A DNA stretch of 64,000 nt from an uncultured archaeon (GCA_938083505.1 CALKCF010000007.1:118715-182714), one strand, 5' to 3'. Shown: positions 51,391 to 58,837, counted from the first letter of the stretch. The notes: generated by a model not told the origin, from the letters alone. Program-made: numbers and translations.

Positions 51391-51641
51391 CCTTCTAGGA
51401 CTGTGTTCAGGGATTCAGCAAAGCGGGTGCAGAAAGCCTCAGGCTTCTTTTCAGCCTCCCTTATAACCCTGTCAAAGAGTTTAAGGTAAACGTCATCCAT
51501 GTTTTTTATGCTGGCATAATACATCAAGTCCGTAAGCCACCTGATGGCTTCGCTTGCACGATCCTTGGATAAGGCCTCGAGGATTTTTGCTGTGGCCTCT
51601 AACAAGACCTGCTTAGGCTCAGCTTCCAATACGTTCACCAA
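51387..51641 (-). CDS. Small helical protein heading a four-gene cassette
   Basis: 84 residues, predicted all-alpha: 'KQVLLEATAKILEALSKDRA', 'SEAIRWLTDLMYYASIKNMD', 'LKLFDRVIREAEKKPEAFCT'. First of four successive tiny genes with 4-base overlaps on the minus strand. No motif points to a function. Confidence 0.55.
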   Translation of the reverse strand: MVNVLEAEPKQVLLEATAKILEALSKDRASEAIRWLTDLMYYASIKNMDDVYLKLFDRVIREAEKKPEAFCTRFAESLNTVLEG

Positions 51642-51686
51642 ACAAGAATGGTGGAAACAAAAATAAAAATGCGTCGAATATGGCTG

Positions 51687-52136
51687 TTAGGCGTTCTCTG
51701 CTCCGATAATGATTATGTCGAAACTGAAGCTTGTGATGCCGCCTATGTTTGAAGCAACTGAAAGTGTTAAATCTGCTGATACGCTATCTCCAGGATCTGA
51801 AACTTGGTCTTGGCGGTTCTAACTTAAAGTCAGATAGTTTGAAGCTGACGATGGATTCCAGTTGTCGACTTCCATGCTCAGCCTAATTGGAACATTGCCT
51901 TCATTCTTCACGTAGACCGTGAACTGTTTACTTGAGCCTGGCTCCAGAAAGCCCCAATCGATATACGATACTGGAATGGTGCAACCGCTGTCGGAGTAGA
52001 CGCCTACACCAACAGCCTTTATATTCCCAACGCTGGAAATTATCCGCTTGGCAACAAGGGCTCCCAACACTGTTGCAACTATACATACAAGGGCGATTGC
52101 CAAAACCGTTGCCAAAGCGATTCTATGCATCGCCAT
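51687..52136 (-). pseudogene. Membrane-anchored beta-sandwich protein with in-frame TAG
   Basis: From ATG 52136: an N-terminal hydrophobic helix 'LATVLAIALVCIVATVLGAL', then a beta-rich domain 'VGVGVYSDSGCTIPVSYIDW', 'EPGSSKQFTVYVKNEGNVPI', 'DNWNPSSASNYLTLS'. A TAG (51821-51819) interrupts, after which the same frame continues naturally 'NRQDQVSDPGDSVSADLTLS' and 'VASNIGGITSFSFDIIIIGA' to TAA 51687. The position expects Trp (TGG), so a single G-to-A change is the simplest cause; stop read-through is possible. Looks like a secreted/archaellin-like or virion surface protein. Confidence 0.65.
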
Positions 52137-52204
52137 GTTCTTCACCAGCAAGAGCTTAGCAGAAAAAGAGGGGGAATGCACCAGGCGCCAGGCAAGTTGT
52201 CTAC

Positions 52205-52389
52205 ATGGCTTCAAAGGCTGCCTTCATGTTCGAGAAAAGCTTCTCAAACACGAGCTGGTAGACTACCTGATAACATCCAGGATAATTAAGCCTCTCGTCA
52301 ACCTCCTCAACATTTTAATAAAAGCCAGAGAAGCCGAAATCTACAAAGAAAAAGAGAAACTCGTAGAAATCTTCTCAAAAATCATTTAA
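52205..52389 (+). pseudogene. Possible small helical ORF with frameshift, plus strand
   Basis: One of only two plus-strand candidates in the element. The frame ending at 52389 gives 'KHELVDYLITSRIIKPLVNL' 'LNILIKAREAEIYKEKEKLV', clearly protein-like, but lacks a start; an ATG at 52205 in another frame gives 'MASKAAFMFEK' and would need a shift to join. About 60 residues if joined. It is divergent from the membrane-anchored protein. Confidence 0.3.
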
Positions 52390-52409
52390 TCACTCTGACA
52401 AATCGTCCT

Positions 52410-52940
52410 TCATTTTAATTCTTGCTCAATAAGGTGCCAAGCGTCAAGAAACTCGGTGTAGTTTGTTAGTTCATTATCAATGCTAGCTGTTACTCTTTCA
52501 TCCCAAACGTTTGAACCTCCAAAATGGAAGCAGAAGGAGTATACTCCTCTCTTTCCTGGGTCTTTAACCGTCATTCTCTTCTCGAGTTCAGCGCTTGGAA
52601 CAATGAGGAATTTGTTTTCGAAACGACTTATCCTGTGTTCTCCAACAAGCGGCAGGTAGGTGATGAAGACATAAAAATCAACTTTGCCTCTGTTTTTAAG
52701 GAATTTTGCCCTCTTGATTTGATGCCAACTGTGTCCCACATGCCCGCTTTTCCATCTGCGACCAATGTAATAACGTGACTCTTTAACCTGGATTCCCACG
52801 TGCTTATCACCTTTAACAACCAGCAAATCTAAGCCAACATCACGCACAGGAAAATACACCTCACACTTCAGCCTTTTCATGATTTCCTCTGCAACTATGC
52901 ATTCACCAGGCTCTAAAGACCAAACGTTTCTAACAGGCAC
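52410..52940 (-). CDS. PD-(D/E)XK-type nuclease-like protein
   Basis: 176 residues. The core pattern of the PD-(D/E)XK fold can be read: helix glutamate in 'LEPGECIVAEEIMKRLKCEV', strand with catalytic Asp in 'VRDVGLDLLVVKGDKHVGIQ' and the Q-V-K strand 'GIQVKESRYY'. This is the D-Xn-Q/E-x-K arrangement of stand-alone endonucleases and Holliday-junction resolvase relatives. It may serve as a restriction/homing-type nuclease or a replication junction enzyme of the element. Specificity unknown. Confidence 0.55.
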   Translation of the reverse strand: MPVRNVWSLEPGECIVAEEIMKRLKCEVYFPVRDVGLDLLVVKGDKHVGIQVKESRYYIGRRWKSGHVGHSWHQIKRAKFLKNRGKVDFYVFITYLPLVGEHRISRFENKFLIVPSAELEKRMTVKDPGKRGVYSFCFHFGGSNVWDERVTASIDNELTNYTEFLDAWHLIEQELK

Positions 52941-53176
52941 TTACACCACAAAAAACAAAGTGTTAAAGCATTATAAATAAATTCTATCGATACTTTCGGT
53001 TAGACGTTACTAACAGAACACATAGAAAAGCAAGCAATTTAAACATAAAATCGCAAAGCAAGCATGTTTTAGGCTTAGAATAGATGCTATGGGAAACGAT
53101 AGAAACCCTTCACAATTTTTATCCAATATTAATTTAATAAGGCAACATAAGGAGTATTGGAACCGTGCATAAACCT

Positions 53177-53884
53177 TCATGGTCGATACTTAGCTAACCA
53201 TGGGATAAGTTCCGCGAGTGTTTTTATGCGATTTCCGGTGAAATCAGGATATCTGTCTTCTCTGTCTATGAGCAGCGCCTCCATTCCAGTGTTAATGGCT
53301 CCTTCGTAATCATCTTTTGGATCATCCCCTACATAGATGCAGCTTCCGGTTTTAATGCCCATTAAAGAAGCTGCATGTTCGAAGATTCTGCGGTCTGGCT
53401 TCTTTATTCCGAACTCTACAGAAGTAACTATAACTTCAAACGAGTTGTTAAGGCCTGCTTTGGCTAAATTCTGGTAGACTAGGCTCGGATAATGGGTGTT
53501 GCTTATCAGTCCCAGCCTATGACTTTTCGAAAGCTGTTTAATAACTCTTGTGCTTTCATCAAAAGGCTTGACACCTCGATTCCATTCCCATAAAAATGTC
53601 TCCGCCAGCAGCTTTACAAAGCTAGAAGTAGGAGGTTTAGACGGGAAATTTTCCCTCAAGAAATTTTTGACAAAATCGAAAAAATGAAACTCTACGCAAT
53701 CAACATAGGATTCCGCCTCCATCCGACTTAAGCAGTCTTCCCAACTCCGCTTGAAAACCTCAAGTTCAACTTCATAACCGTATTTTTTGAGGAGTCGCCA
53801 GGTCCGTTTACCCCCATCCACAAATAGGGATTCAGGGACACTTAGCAATGTTCCAAATAAATCAAAGATGAGCACTTTTTTCAT
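53177..53884 (-). CDS. HAD-superfamily hydrolase
   Basis: About 235 residues from ATG 53884 (track start 53899). Nucleophile motif 'KVLIFDLFGTLLSVPES', threonine/serine motif 'LGLISNTHYPSLVYQNLAKA', lysine 'VEFGIKKPDRRIFEHAASLM' and terminal 'CIYVGDDPKDDYEGAINTGM'. The helical cap after motif I makes it a type I HAD of the haloacid dehalogenase/phosphoglycolate phosphatase kind. An apparently intact metabolic cargo gene between the nuclease and the virion-like block; substrate unknown. Confidence 0.85.
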   Translation of the reverse strand: MKKVLIFDLFGTLLSVPESLFVDGGKRTWRLLKKYGYEVELEVFKRSWEDCLSRMEAESYVDCVEFHFFDFVKNFLRENFPSKPPTSSFVKLLAETFLWEWNRGVKPFDESTRVIKQLSKSHRLGLISNTHYPSLVYQNLAKAGLNNSFEVIVTSVEFGIKKPDRRIFEHAASLMGIKTGSCIYVGDDPKDDYEGAINTGMEALLIDREDRYPDFTGNRIKTLAELIPWLAKYRP

Positions 53885-54025
53885 GTTCTCCACTTCCATA
53901 TATTATTGTTAGGAAACTTACACTAGGAAAATAAACTTAACGAATAACAGCAGCCTCGATTTATAGACTTTCTATGAGGATTTTGTAGTTGTTAAAGGAA
54001 GGAAACTAAATATGAGTGAAAGTCA

Positions 54026-54541
54026 TCATGGGTTTAGGTGTTGAGTTTGCGAGAGTTTTGGCAAGGGGATGGCTGGAACTGAAAGGATCTCCCCCTTAGC
54101 CATTATGTATTCGAACCCTCCCCCCACCTCCTCAACCCAAAAGCCGAGGGCTACTGCCGGCTTAAGCTTCTTCGCCTCCCTCATGCTTTTCCATACTGTA
54201 ATTGAAGTGTCAAACTCGATTTTGCCAGCCCTGTTAGGCAGCTGTGGAAGGTGTTCCGCCAACTTTCTAGCTAGCTCATTAACGCTTTCGGCTGTAAGTC
54301 CAACGGTTGCTAGAGGCGCAACCCTCTCAATTATCCGCCTAATCACAACTTCTGGTATTCTAAACTCCCTGACAAGCTCCCCAATTCTTTCGGGCGGGAC
54401 GGCTGGCGCGGCTGGAGCGCCAATCCTCTCGGATATTGCCTGCAAAAGCTTTAACTGCTGCTCCTCAACCCTAAGAAGCAAAACGATTAGCTCGTCCACC
54501 CTTGTGAGAACGTCTAAAAGCCTTTGAATGGGGATCTCCAT
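54026..54541 (-). CDS. Unrecognised protein with N-terminal coiled coil
   Basis: 171 residues. N-terminal heptad-like helix 'LLDVLTRVDELIVLLLRVEE' 'QQLKLLQAISERIG', an Ala/Pro linker 'APAAPAVPPE', helical middle, and a beta-rich C-terminus 'ITVWKSMREAKKLKPAVALG' 'FWVEEVGGGFEYIMAKGE'. It ends the minus-strand block with the three beta-rich proteins upstream. A structural or assembly role is inferred from context only. Confidence 0.5.
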   Translation of the reverse strand: MEIPIQRLLDVLTRVDELIVLLLRVEEQQLKLLQAISERIGAPAAPAVPPERIGELVREFRIPEVVIRRIIERVAPLATVGLTAESVNELARKLAEHLPQLPNRAGKIEFDTSITVWKSMREAKKLKPAVALGFWVEEVGGGFEYIMAKGEILSVPAIPLPKLSQTQHLNP

Positions 54542-54567
54542 TGCAACCTTTCCGCTAGTTCAAGTTT

Positions 54568-54906
54568 TTACAGGTTGTAGGCTTGCAGCATAACTGAAAT
54601 AGTGTTTGCGCTGGCTACTGCCTTGATGTTTTGGCCAGGATTCATGGTGAAAAGGGGCGAATCCACAGACCTGTAAACGTCTAAAGTGGCATAGGCGTCT
54701 AAAGTTATGGGTGGAAGTGTCCTCTCAACCGTTGCTTCCCGTTCAATTGTAAGCGTCAGCGTGTTTGCAGTCGCCGCGTTGTTATGTATCAGCATACCAT
54801 AGACTTTTCGTGCAAACTTGTTAGGCGGAACCGTATTGTTTGTCAATGGAACCTTGCTTGTTCCGACTTCCGCTTCCATTTCGAAAGTGTCTTCGGGCTT
54901 GGCCAA
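54568..54906 (-). CDS. Small beta-rich protein, candidate virion component
   Basis: 112 residues, nearly all strand-forming: 'FARKVYGMLIHNNAATANTL', 'TLTIEREATVERTLPPITLD', 'AYATLDVYRSVDSPLFTMNP'. Pattern and size recall capsid-decorating or minor coat proteins with an Ig-like or jelly-roll fold; no signal peptide. It starts 2 bases after the stop of the 239-residue protein, in one operon. No family recognised. Confidence 0.5.
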   Translation of the reverse strand: MAKPEDTFEMEAEVGTSKVPLTNNTVPPNKFARKVYGMLIHNNAATANTLTLTIEREATVERTLPPITLDAYATLDVYRSVDSPLFTMNPGQNIKAVASANTISVMLQAYNL

Positions 54907-54908
54907 AC

Positions 54909-55628
54909 CTAGCTTCCTCCTGCTAAAACTCTCTCTATTGTGGCTTTGTCAACCTCTGTTGGGGGAGCCCATTCCTCTGGCACTGTCCACGTGAAGTGTC
55001 TGAGTCCTCCAACGGTTAGGAACCTGCATGGTGGCTTCTGCCTCAGCATTCCCTCGATCACGTTTCTGTTTGTTATTTGTATGGTGTCGTAGCCTGCTCC
55101 AAGAATGCGCATGCTTGGCCTTATGGGTCTTCCAGAGTCGTTCTTAAGCCCAATTTCTATGCTTAGCTTATGGTATAGAACGCATTCAGTAGCCACTGTG
55201 GGATTGTCATAGGGGCTCAGCCATCCCGGAATGTAATCGCGTTTGTCTCCAACTTTTGGAGGCTCAACCTTGTAGCCCCAGCCTGTCTGTGGCGTGCCCG
55301 CTGGAATACTCCTGTAAAGCCATATCTCGCTTGGTCTAATGCCAAATGCGAAATGCAGTATCCTGAAGGGCCTCTCCTCCCACACGGCCAGTATGTCAGG
55401 CTCCTCTCCCAGGGCTGTTTCTCCCATGATTTTGAAGTCAACTGTTTCTCCCTCGGGAATTTCCGGAAGCTCGCCGTCATAGGTTCTGTGAAGGGGATAT
55501 CTTCGCATGACACGGAAAAAGTAGAGGGCGAATACAGGCTCTTTAGCCACAGCCTTTGGAAGAATAATAGCCAAGTTCATGTTCTCGTCAAAGATAGACT
55601 CAACTATAGGCTTATTCAACTCAACCAT
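54909..55628 (-). CDS. Unrecognised 239-residue protein of the virion-like block
   Basis: Soluble, Pro- and Trp-rich, mixed alpha/beta: 'AVAKEPVFALYFFRVMRRYP', 'FAFGIRPSEIWLYRSIPAGT', 'DKRDYIPGWLSPYDNPTVAT', 'RFLTVGGLRHFTWTVPEEWA'. No catalytic motif, membrane helix or known domain seen. Its length and place in the operon would suit a major structural protein, but that is a guess. Confidence 0.5.
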   Translation of the reverse strand: MVELNKPIVESIFDENMNLAIILPKAVAKEPVFALYFFRVMRRYPLHRTYDGELPEIPEGETVDFKIMGETALGEEPDILAVWEERPFRILHFAFGIRPSEIWLYRSIPAGTPQTGWGYKVEPPKVGDKRDYIPGWLSPYDNPTVATECVLYHKLSIEIGLKNDSGRPIRPSMRILGAGYDTIQITNRNVIEGMLRQKPPCRFLTVGGLRHFTWTVPEEWAPPTEVDKATIERVLAGGS

Positions 55629-55697
55629 ACAGTTTTTAACCTCCGTTCAGAAAAACTTCGGGAGTTCATTGTTTTGTTCAGCTCCCTGCAAGGGAAA

Positions 55698-55871
55698 CTA
55701 GCCCTTCTCAGAAGTGGTGGTCACGGTCACTGTTACTGGCGCGAAATCGTAGGCGGCTGTATCGGCTTCTCCGGCTGTAACTCCCCCATGCGTATGCGAT
55801 GGCAGGTCAACAGTAACCGTTACTGAATGTTTATGTTGCCTGTGCCCTGCAAGGTATCCGGGTTTTGGCAT
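55698..55871 (-). CDS. 57-residue beta-rich protein in the virion-like operon
   Basis: Below the track cut-off: 'MPKPGYLAGHRQHKHSVTVT' then 'VDLPSHTHGGVTAGEADTAA' and 'YDFAPVTVTVTTTSEKG'. It has alternating Val/Thr strands and a His-rich N-terminal half. It starts 12 bases downstream of the 232-residue protein's stop. Strand repeats such as 'SVTVTVDLP' and 'PVTVTVTTT' suggest a beta-hairpin structural peptide. Confidence 0.5.
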   Translation of the reverse strand: MPKPGYLAGHRQHKHSVTVTVDLPSHTHGGVTAGEADTAAYDFAPVTVTVTTTSEKG

Positions 55872-55883
55872 TTATTCAGCCTC

Positions 55884-56582
55884 CTATGCGCCTGGTCTGG
55901 CTAGTGCTGGCACATCTTTGCCGTAGCCTATCCATACGCCAACCGGAAACGCGTAGGTTGTAACAGTAGCGCCTGCGGTTTTCGACTCAACCTTTCCATC
56001 AATGTCTAACGTTGCATCGGCGATAACTGGGTGTGGAAACTCGAAAACCTGCATATCCGTAGCCTTCATGATAAGGGTGGCTTCAATGGGGTACTGTGGA
56101 ACTCCATCCACATCCACAACTTGAACAGCCGTCAAGGGAGCTGTGGGGCTAAGCTCTATTATGTCCGTGATGATGAAGATCTGCTTTGCCGGAATCGTTA
56201 GTTTGCCGGCTGTTGGGGGAATAATGTTGAAGGTTCCAACGTATTTCCCAGCGGCAAGCGTTATATCCCTTTCATACGTGAAGTTTTCGCCTATGTGTTC
56301 TGGTCGGAGCTGCATCAAAACAATGTCGTCGCTCTTAGCATATTGAAGCGGCATAATGTTACGCTTCTCCTTCTCCTTAAACTCGGCTAAGACCTGGCAG
56401 ACAAGCTCAAGGTTCCTCGTCAAACCCGGAACCTCAAAAGTTCTCTCCGAAATATTCAACGTCCTAATCTTCGCCAACTCATGCTTCACAATGTCGTATT
56501 CCGTCCCAAAAGGCTCAACCTTGCGGCTGAGAACAGACTTGGCATCTATCTCGAGCAACCTCTTTAACTCTTCAATTTCCAT
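55884..56582 (-). CDS. Unrecognised 232-residue protein, candidate capsid component
   Basis: A helical N-terminal third (1-80) is followed by a long beta-rich domain: 'FTYERDITLAAGKYVGTFNI', 'LTIPAKQIFIITDIIELSPT', 'PIEATLIMKATDMQVFEFPH', 'TTYAFPVGVWIGYGKDV'. N-terminal helices with a C-terminal beta-sandwich are common in virus coat proteins. It is the first gene of the minus-strand block divergent from the AbrB gene. Confidence 0.5.
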   Translation of the reverse strand: MEIEELKRLLEIDAKSVLSRKVEPFGTEYDIVKHELAKIRTLNISERTFEVPGLTRNLELVCQVLAEFKEKEKRNIMPLQYAKSDDIVLMQLRPEHIGENFTYERDITLAAGKYVGTFNIIPPTAGKLTIPAKQIFIITDIIELSPTAPLTAVQVVDVDGVPQYPIEATLIMKATDMQVFEFPHPVIADATLDIDGKVESKTAGATVTTYAFPVGVWIGYGKDVPALARPGA

Positions 56583-56654
56583 ACAACCAACTCCATTTAA
56601 CAGCTGGAAAAGAATATTAAAATGATGGTATCAGTAAGTATTGGTTAGACTAAA

Positions 56655-56816
56655 ATGGCTGAGGAGCTGGTTTTCACGGCTCAGGTTCAAAAGATCTACA
56701 GAATAGCCATACCGAGAACAATTTATAAGGCGTTGGATATTAAGCCCGGAGACTATGTTGAGGTTAGAGTAAAGAAGGTCAGCATCAAGCCTAAGGGATA
56801 CCCGCTAACTCGCTGA
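56655..56816 (+). CDS. AbrB-type DNA-binding protein
   Basis: 53 residues, too short for the track: 'MAEELVFTAQVQKIYRIAIP' then 'RTIYKALDIKPGDYVEVRVK'. This is the SpoVT/AbrB swapped-hairpin motif (strand, 'IP..I...L.I..GD.VEV'). The ATG lies 72 bases from the divergent 232-residue gene, and it separates the two minus-strand structural blocks. It is the likely regulator of the block and the clearest plus-strand gene of the element. Confidence 0.8.
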   Translation: MAEELVFTAQVQKIYRIAIPRTIYKALDIKPGDYVEVRVKKVSIKPKGYPLTR

Positions 56817-56839
56817 AACTTAAATTTCTAGCTTTGACA

Positions 56840-57172
56840 TCAGCGGCTCATTACGTAGCCTGTCTTCGGCTTCTCCTTTTCAGCCCCTGAAAGCTGATAC
56901 TCGGCTTTTCTCTCTACGCTGGGCAGGATATCCTCCAGCTTAGGGAGGGTTGGGAGTTTACCGAGAACCTCAGGCAGCTTAGGCGCCCTTGGAACAACAG
57001 CCTCAGGAGCCTTTCCAGCCTCTAAGGAAGTTTGAAGTTTCAAGAGGGTTGACTGCGGACCTGGAGGCAGCTCCACCTTCAAGGCTTCTTTAACCAAGCT
57101 TTCAAACTGGCTTTCAGGCGCTGCCAAAAGCTGCGTGAAGGATGATATTTTGGGAAGCTCCTGCGGAGGCAT
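56840..57172 (-). CDS. Unrecognised Pro-rich helical protein
   Basis: 110 residues, low complexity: 'FTQLLAAPESQFESLVKEAL', Pro/Leu-rich 'PRAPKLPEVLGKLPTLPKLE', ending 'EKEKPKTGYVMSR'. Starts immediately before the stop of the 83-residue gene (1-base gap). Such Pro/Leu-rich repeats often serve as flexible linkers in virion proteins. No function assigned. Confidence 0.45.
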   Translation of the reverse strand: MPPQELPKISSFTQLLAAPESQFESLVKEALKVELPPGPQSTLLKLQTSLEAGKAPEAVVPRAPKLPEVLGKLPTLPKLEDILPSVERKAEYQLSGAEKEKPKTGYVMSR

Positions 57173-57424
57173 CTACTTCTTCACTGCCTTTGTAGGCACG
57201 TCGAGGGCTTGGGCTATACCCTCGCCTATGTTTTCAATGGCAGTTCCAATACTCTTTGCAATGCTGTCAGCCACCCTGTGGGGACCAGCAGAGCCCAACG
57301 GCCCCTTATCTATAGCTGAAGACACAGATTCGGACAGCTCCTTTGGAACACGTACTAGGCTGTCTAAAACGTCGTCCGCAACCCTATGTGGAGGCTTAGC
57401 CGTTAAATCGGGGAGTTCGGGCAT
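57173..57424 (-). CDS. 83-residue protein with a PHRVAD repeat
   Basis: Contains the duplicated motif 'KPPHRVADDVLDSLVRVPKE' and 'SAGPHRVADSIAKSIGTAIE', two amphipathic helices in tandem, then 'NIGEGIAQALDVPTKAVKK'. It belongs to the same operon as the 110- and 111-residue genes. The amphipathic helices could bind membranes or package something. Unknown family. Confidence 0.45.
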   Translation of the reverse strand: MPELPDLTAKPPHRVADDVLDSLVRVPKELSESVSSAIDKGPLGSAGPHRVADSIAKSIGTAIENIGEGIAQALDVPTKAVKK

Positions 57425-57436
57425 TCAACCACCAAA

Positions 57437-57772
57437 TCAATAATAAACGTTCATATTTTTAATTTTTTCTATTCCGTAAAAACCTTTAATGCAGCTAAAA
57501 ACTGAGGGCAGCCACTTATTCTCCTTAACGAAGCGCTCGTACTCTTCAGGCTTCATCAAACGCTTAAGCTCGGCGTAAGCCATATCCGACGCCACGTCGC
57601 CGGCGAATGGTATGACGTCTGCGAGGTCGTCCATCAAAGCGTAGCGGAGAACCTCCCTCTGCCTATCATCAAGCTTTGGCATGGGTTTCGGAGGAAAATC
57701 TGGGAGCTCAACGCTTGGGAGCTCAACCTCTAAAAGCGGAATTTTAAACTTTTCCAAAATTTTTATGGGCAT
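57437..57772 (-). CDS. Unrecognised 111-residue protein
   Basis: Pro-rich N-terminus ('VELPSVELPDFPPKPMPKLD') and a helical C-terminal half ('QREVLRYALMDDLADVIPFA', 'LKRLMKPEEYERFVKENKWL'). Lies 13 bases downstream of the subtilase stop, so one operon runs subtilase - 111 - 83 - 110. The 'PFAGDVASDMA' segment resembles a short membrane-active stretch. Function unknown. Confidence 0.45.
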   Translation of the reverse strand: MPIKILEKFKIPLLEVELPSVELPDFPPKPMPKLDDRQREVLRYALMDDLADVIPFAGDVASDMAYAELKRLMKPEEYERFVKENKWLPSVFSCIKGFYGIEKIKNMNVYY

Positions 57773-58599
57773 ACTGCAAGCCTACTTATTGAAGCTTAGA
57801 CCACGTTAAAAGCCCGTAGCCTTTATCGGCAGATTTCTCTCCGAAGCGAGCCATCCTAGCCTTAACATCTTCAATATTGCTGAGTATGCCCCTGTCTATG
57901 GCTAAAGCCGCAAGCCCTGAGCAATGGGGTGTAGCCATCGACGTGCCAATCATCAAGTCGAAGCCGTCTGGAACCAAGTCGTAGAAGGCGTCGTACCATA
58001 GGCTCACCGCAGCTACGATTTGGCTTTCTCTGTCTCCGCCTATGCCGGCTACATCTGGCTTCAAGAAGTTTCCCCCGTATTTTTGGTAGTCCCTGTCATA
58101 GGCGTCCTTGTTATCCCTGTACCATCTTGCTTGCGGCCCACGCGATGAATAGCTTGACGTTTCCATTGTCTTCCAGTCTACGGCAGCCACACATAAAACG
58201 TATGGGCTGGCTCCCGGGCTGTTTATGCTCCATTCCTCGCCGTCGTTTCCAGCCGCGACTATGAAGTTTGTGCCATACTGCCTGTAAAGCTTCTCAGCCA
58301 AAACACATTCGGGATCCTCTTCAACGCTTCCCTCCAATGGACCGCCGAGACTCATGTTCACAACCTTACAGCCTTTCACTGCGCACATCTCCATAGCCTT
58401 CATGATCTGGAAGCTTGAGCATGGACCAAATGCGGTGAACACTTTAACATGGTAGCTGGATGGAGCCAAAGCCACGGGAATGAAGGTTCCATACCGTGAG
58501 AGGCATGGTTGACCGAAGGCGCATGAATGGGCCCAGCTATTATGAACTATGAAACCGCTGGCCGAATAGTTGCCATATGTTGTATCCGCTAAATCGTAG

Positions 58600-58613
58600 A
58601 AGGATTCGCTTAA
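58600..58613 (-). repeat. Right inverted arm
   Basis: AAGGATTCGCTTAA on the plus strand, the exact reverse complement of 46312-46325. It lies 9 bases inside the right direct repeat and within the truncated subtilase frame. Confidence 0.65.
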
Positions 58614-58622
58614 AAAATTAAG

Positions 58623-58637
58623 TGGACCGGGCGGTAT
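58623..58637 (+). repeat. Right 15-bp direct repeat (candidate attR core)
   Basis: TGGACCGGGCGGTAT, identical to 46285-46299 and in the same orientation; flanking bases differ on both sides. Confidence 0.75.
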
Positions 58638-58731
58638 CTACACTTAATTGGGTGCGAGTCCACATTGTACGGAGTAATTTGAAAGGATTCAGGGAATGCG
58701 GTCGAAAAAGCGAGGGTCTAGGCTTCTCCAT
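58638..58731 (-). pseudogene. 5' part of the ORF interrupted by the element
   Basis: ATG at 58731 begins a frame, 'MEKPRPSLFRPHSLNPFKLL', that runs without stop to the right repeat. Joined through one copy of the repeat to 46284-46004 it forms a single 129-residue frame in phase (94 + 15 + 281 = 390 bases). This supports the element having inserted into a contiguous chromosomal sequence here. Confidence 0.4.
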
Positions 58732-58837
58732 ATAGCTGAAGGAAGCAAATGAAAAGACTGCTCGAGGTGCTGACGAAAATTTTTATCATCCACCGAATGC
58801 CATCATCGGTGAAGCGTTAGGGAGGGAATAAGGGGAG

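Larger units (their letters stand above)
46285..58637. mobile_element. Integrated virus-like or plasmid-like element, 12.3 kb
   Basis: Bounded by exact 15-bp direct repeats, with 14-bp inverted arms just inside. Contains a tyrosine integrase (frameshifted), glycosyltransferase, UDP-sugar dehydrogenase, zinc-finger and winged-helix micro-proteins, a run of overlapping tiny genes, a PD-(D/E)XK-like nuclease, HAD hydrolase, AbrB regulator and a set of unrecognised, possibly structural proteins plus a subtilase. Nearly all genes run on the minus strand in tight succession, unlike the mixed chromosome. Several are broken. No terminase, portal, packaging ATPase or replicase is recognisable, so virus versus plasmid is undecided. 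Confidence 0.75.
57786..58637 (-). pseudogene. 5'-truncated subtilisin-like (S8) protease
   Basis: The track ORF begins at GTG 58475, but the same frame continues upstream without a stop through the right repeat. Present: oxyanion-hole Asn in 'NFIVAAGNDGEEWSINSPGA', catalytic Ser in 'MIGTSMATPHCSGLAALAID', and 'CKVVNMSLGGPLEG'. The Asp motif (D-S/T-G) is absent and the His position reads 'SRYGTFIPVALAPSS', i.e. Tyr where HGT is expected (one C-to-T change). The gene therefore lacks the N-terminal half and probably its His, and no start codon lies upstream of 58475. Confidence 0.7.

Noticed and set aside
51819-51821. TAG as pyrrolysine codon
   Set aside because: No pyl genes in the window and the context is a typical Trp position; a point mutation is simpler.
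52048-52389. Whole 113-codon plus-strand ORF as a gene
   Set aside because: Its first half is the antisense of the membrane-anchored protein; only the last 45 residues look protein-like, so only 52205-52389 is listed, as doubtful.
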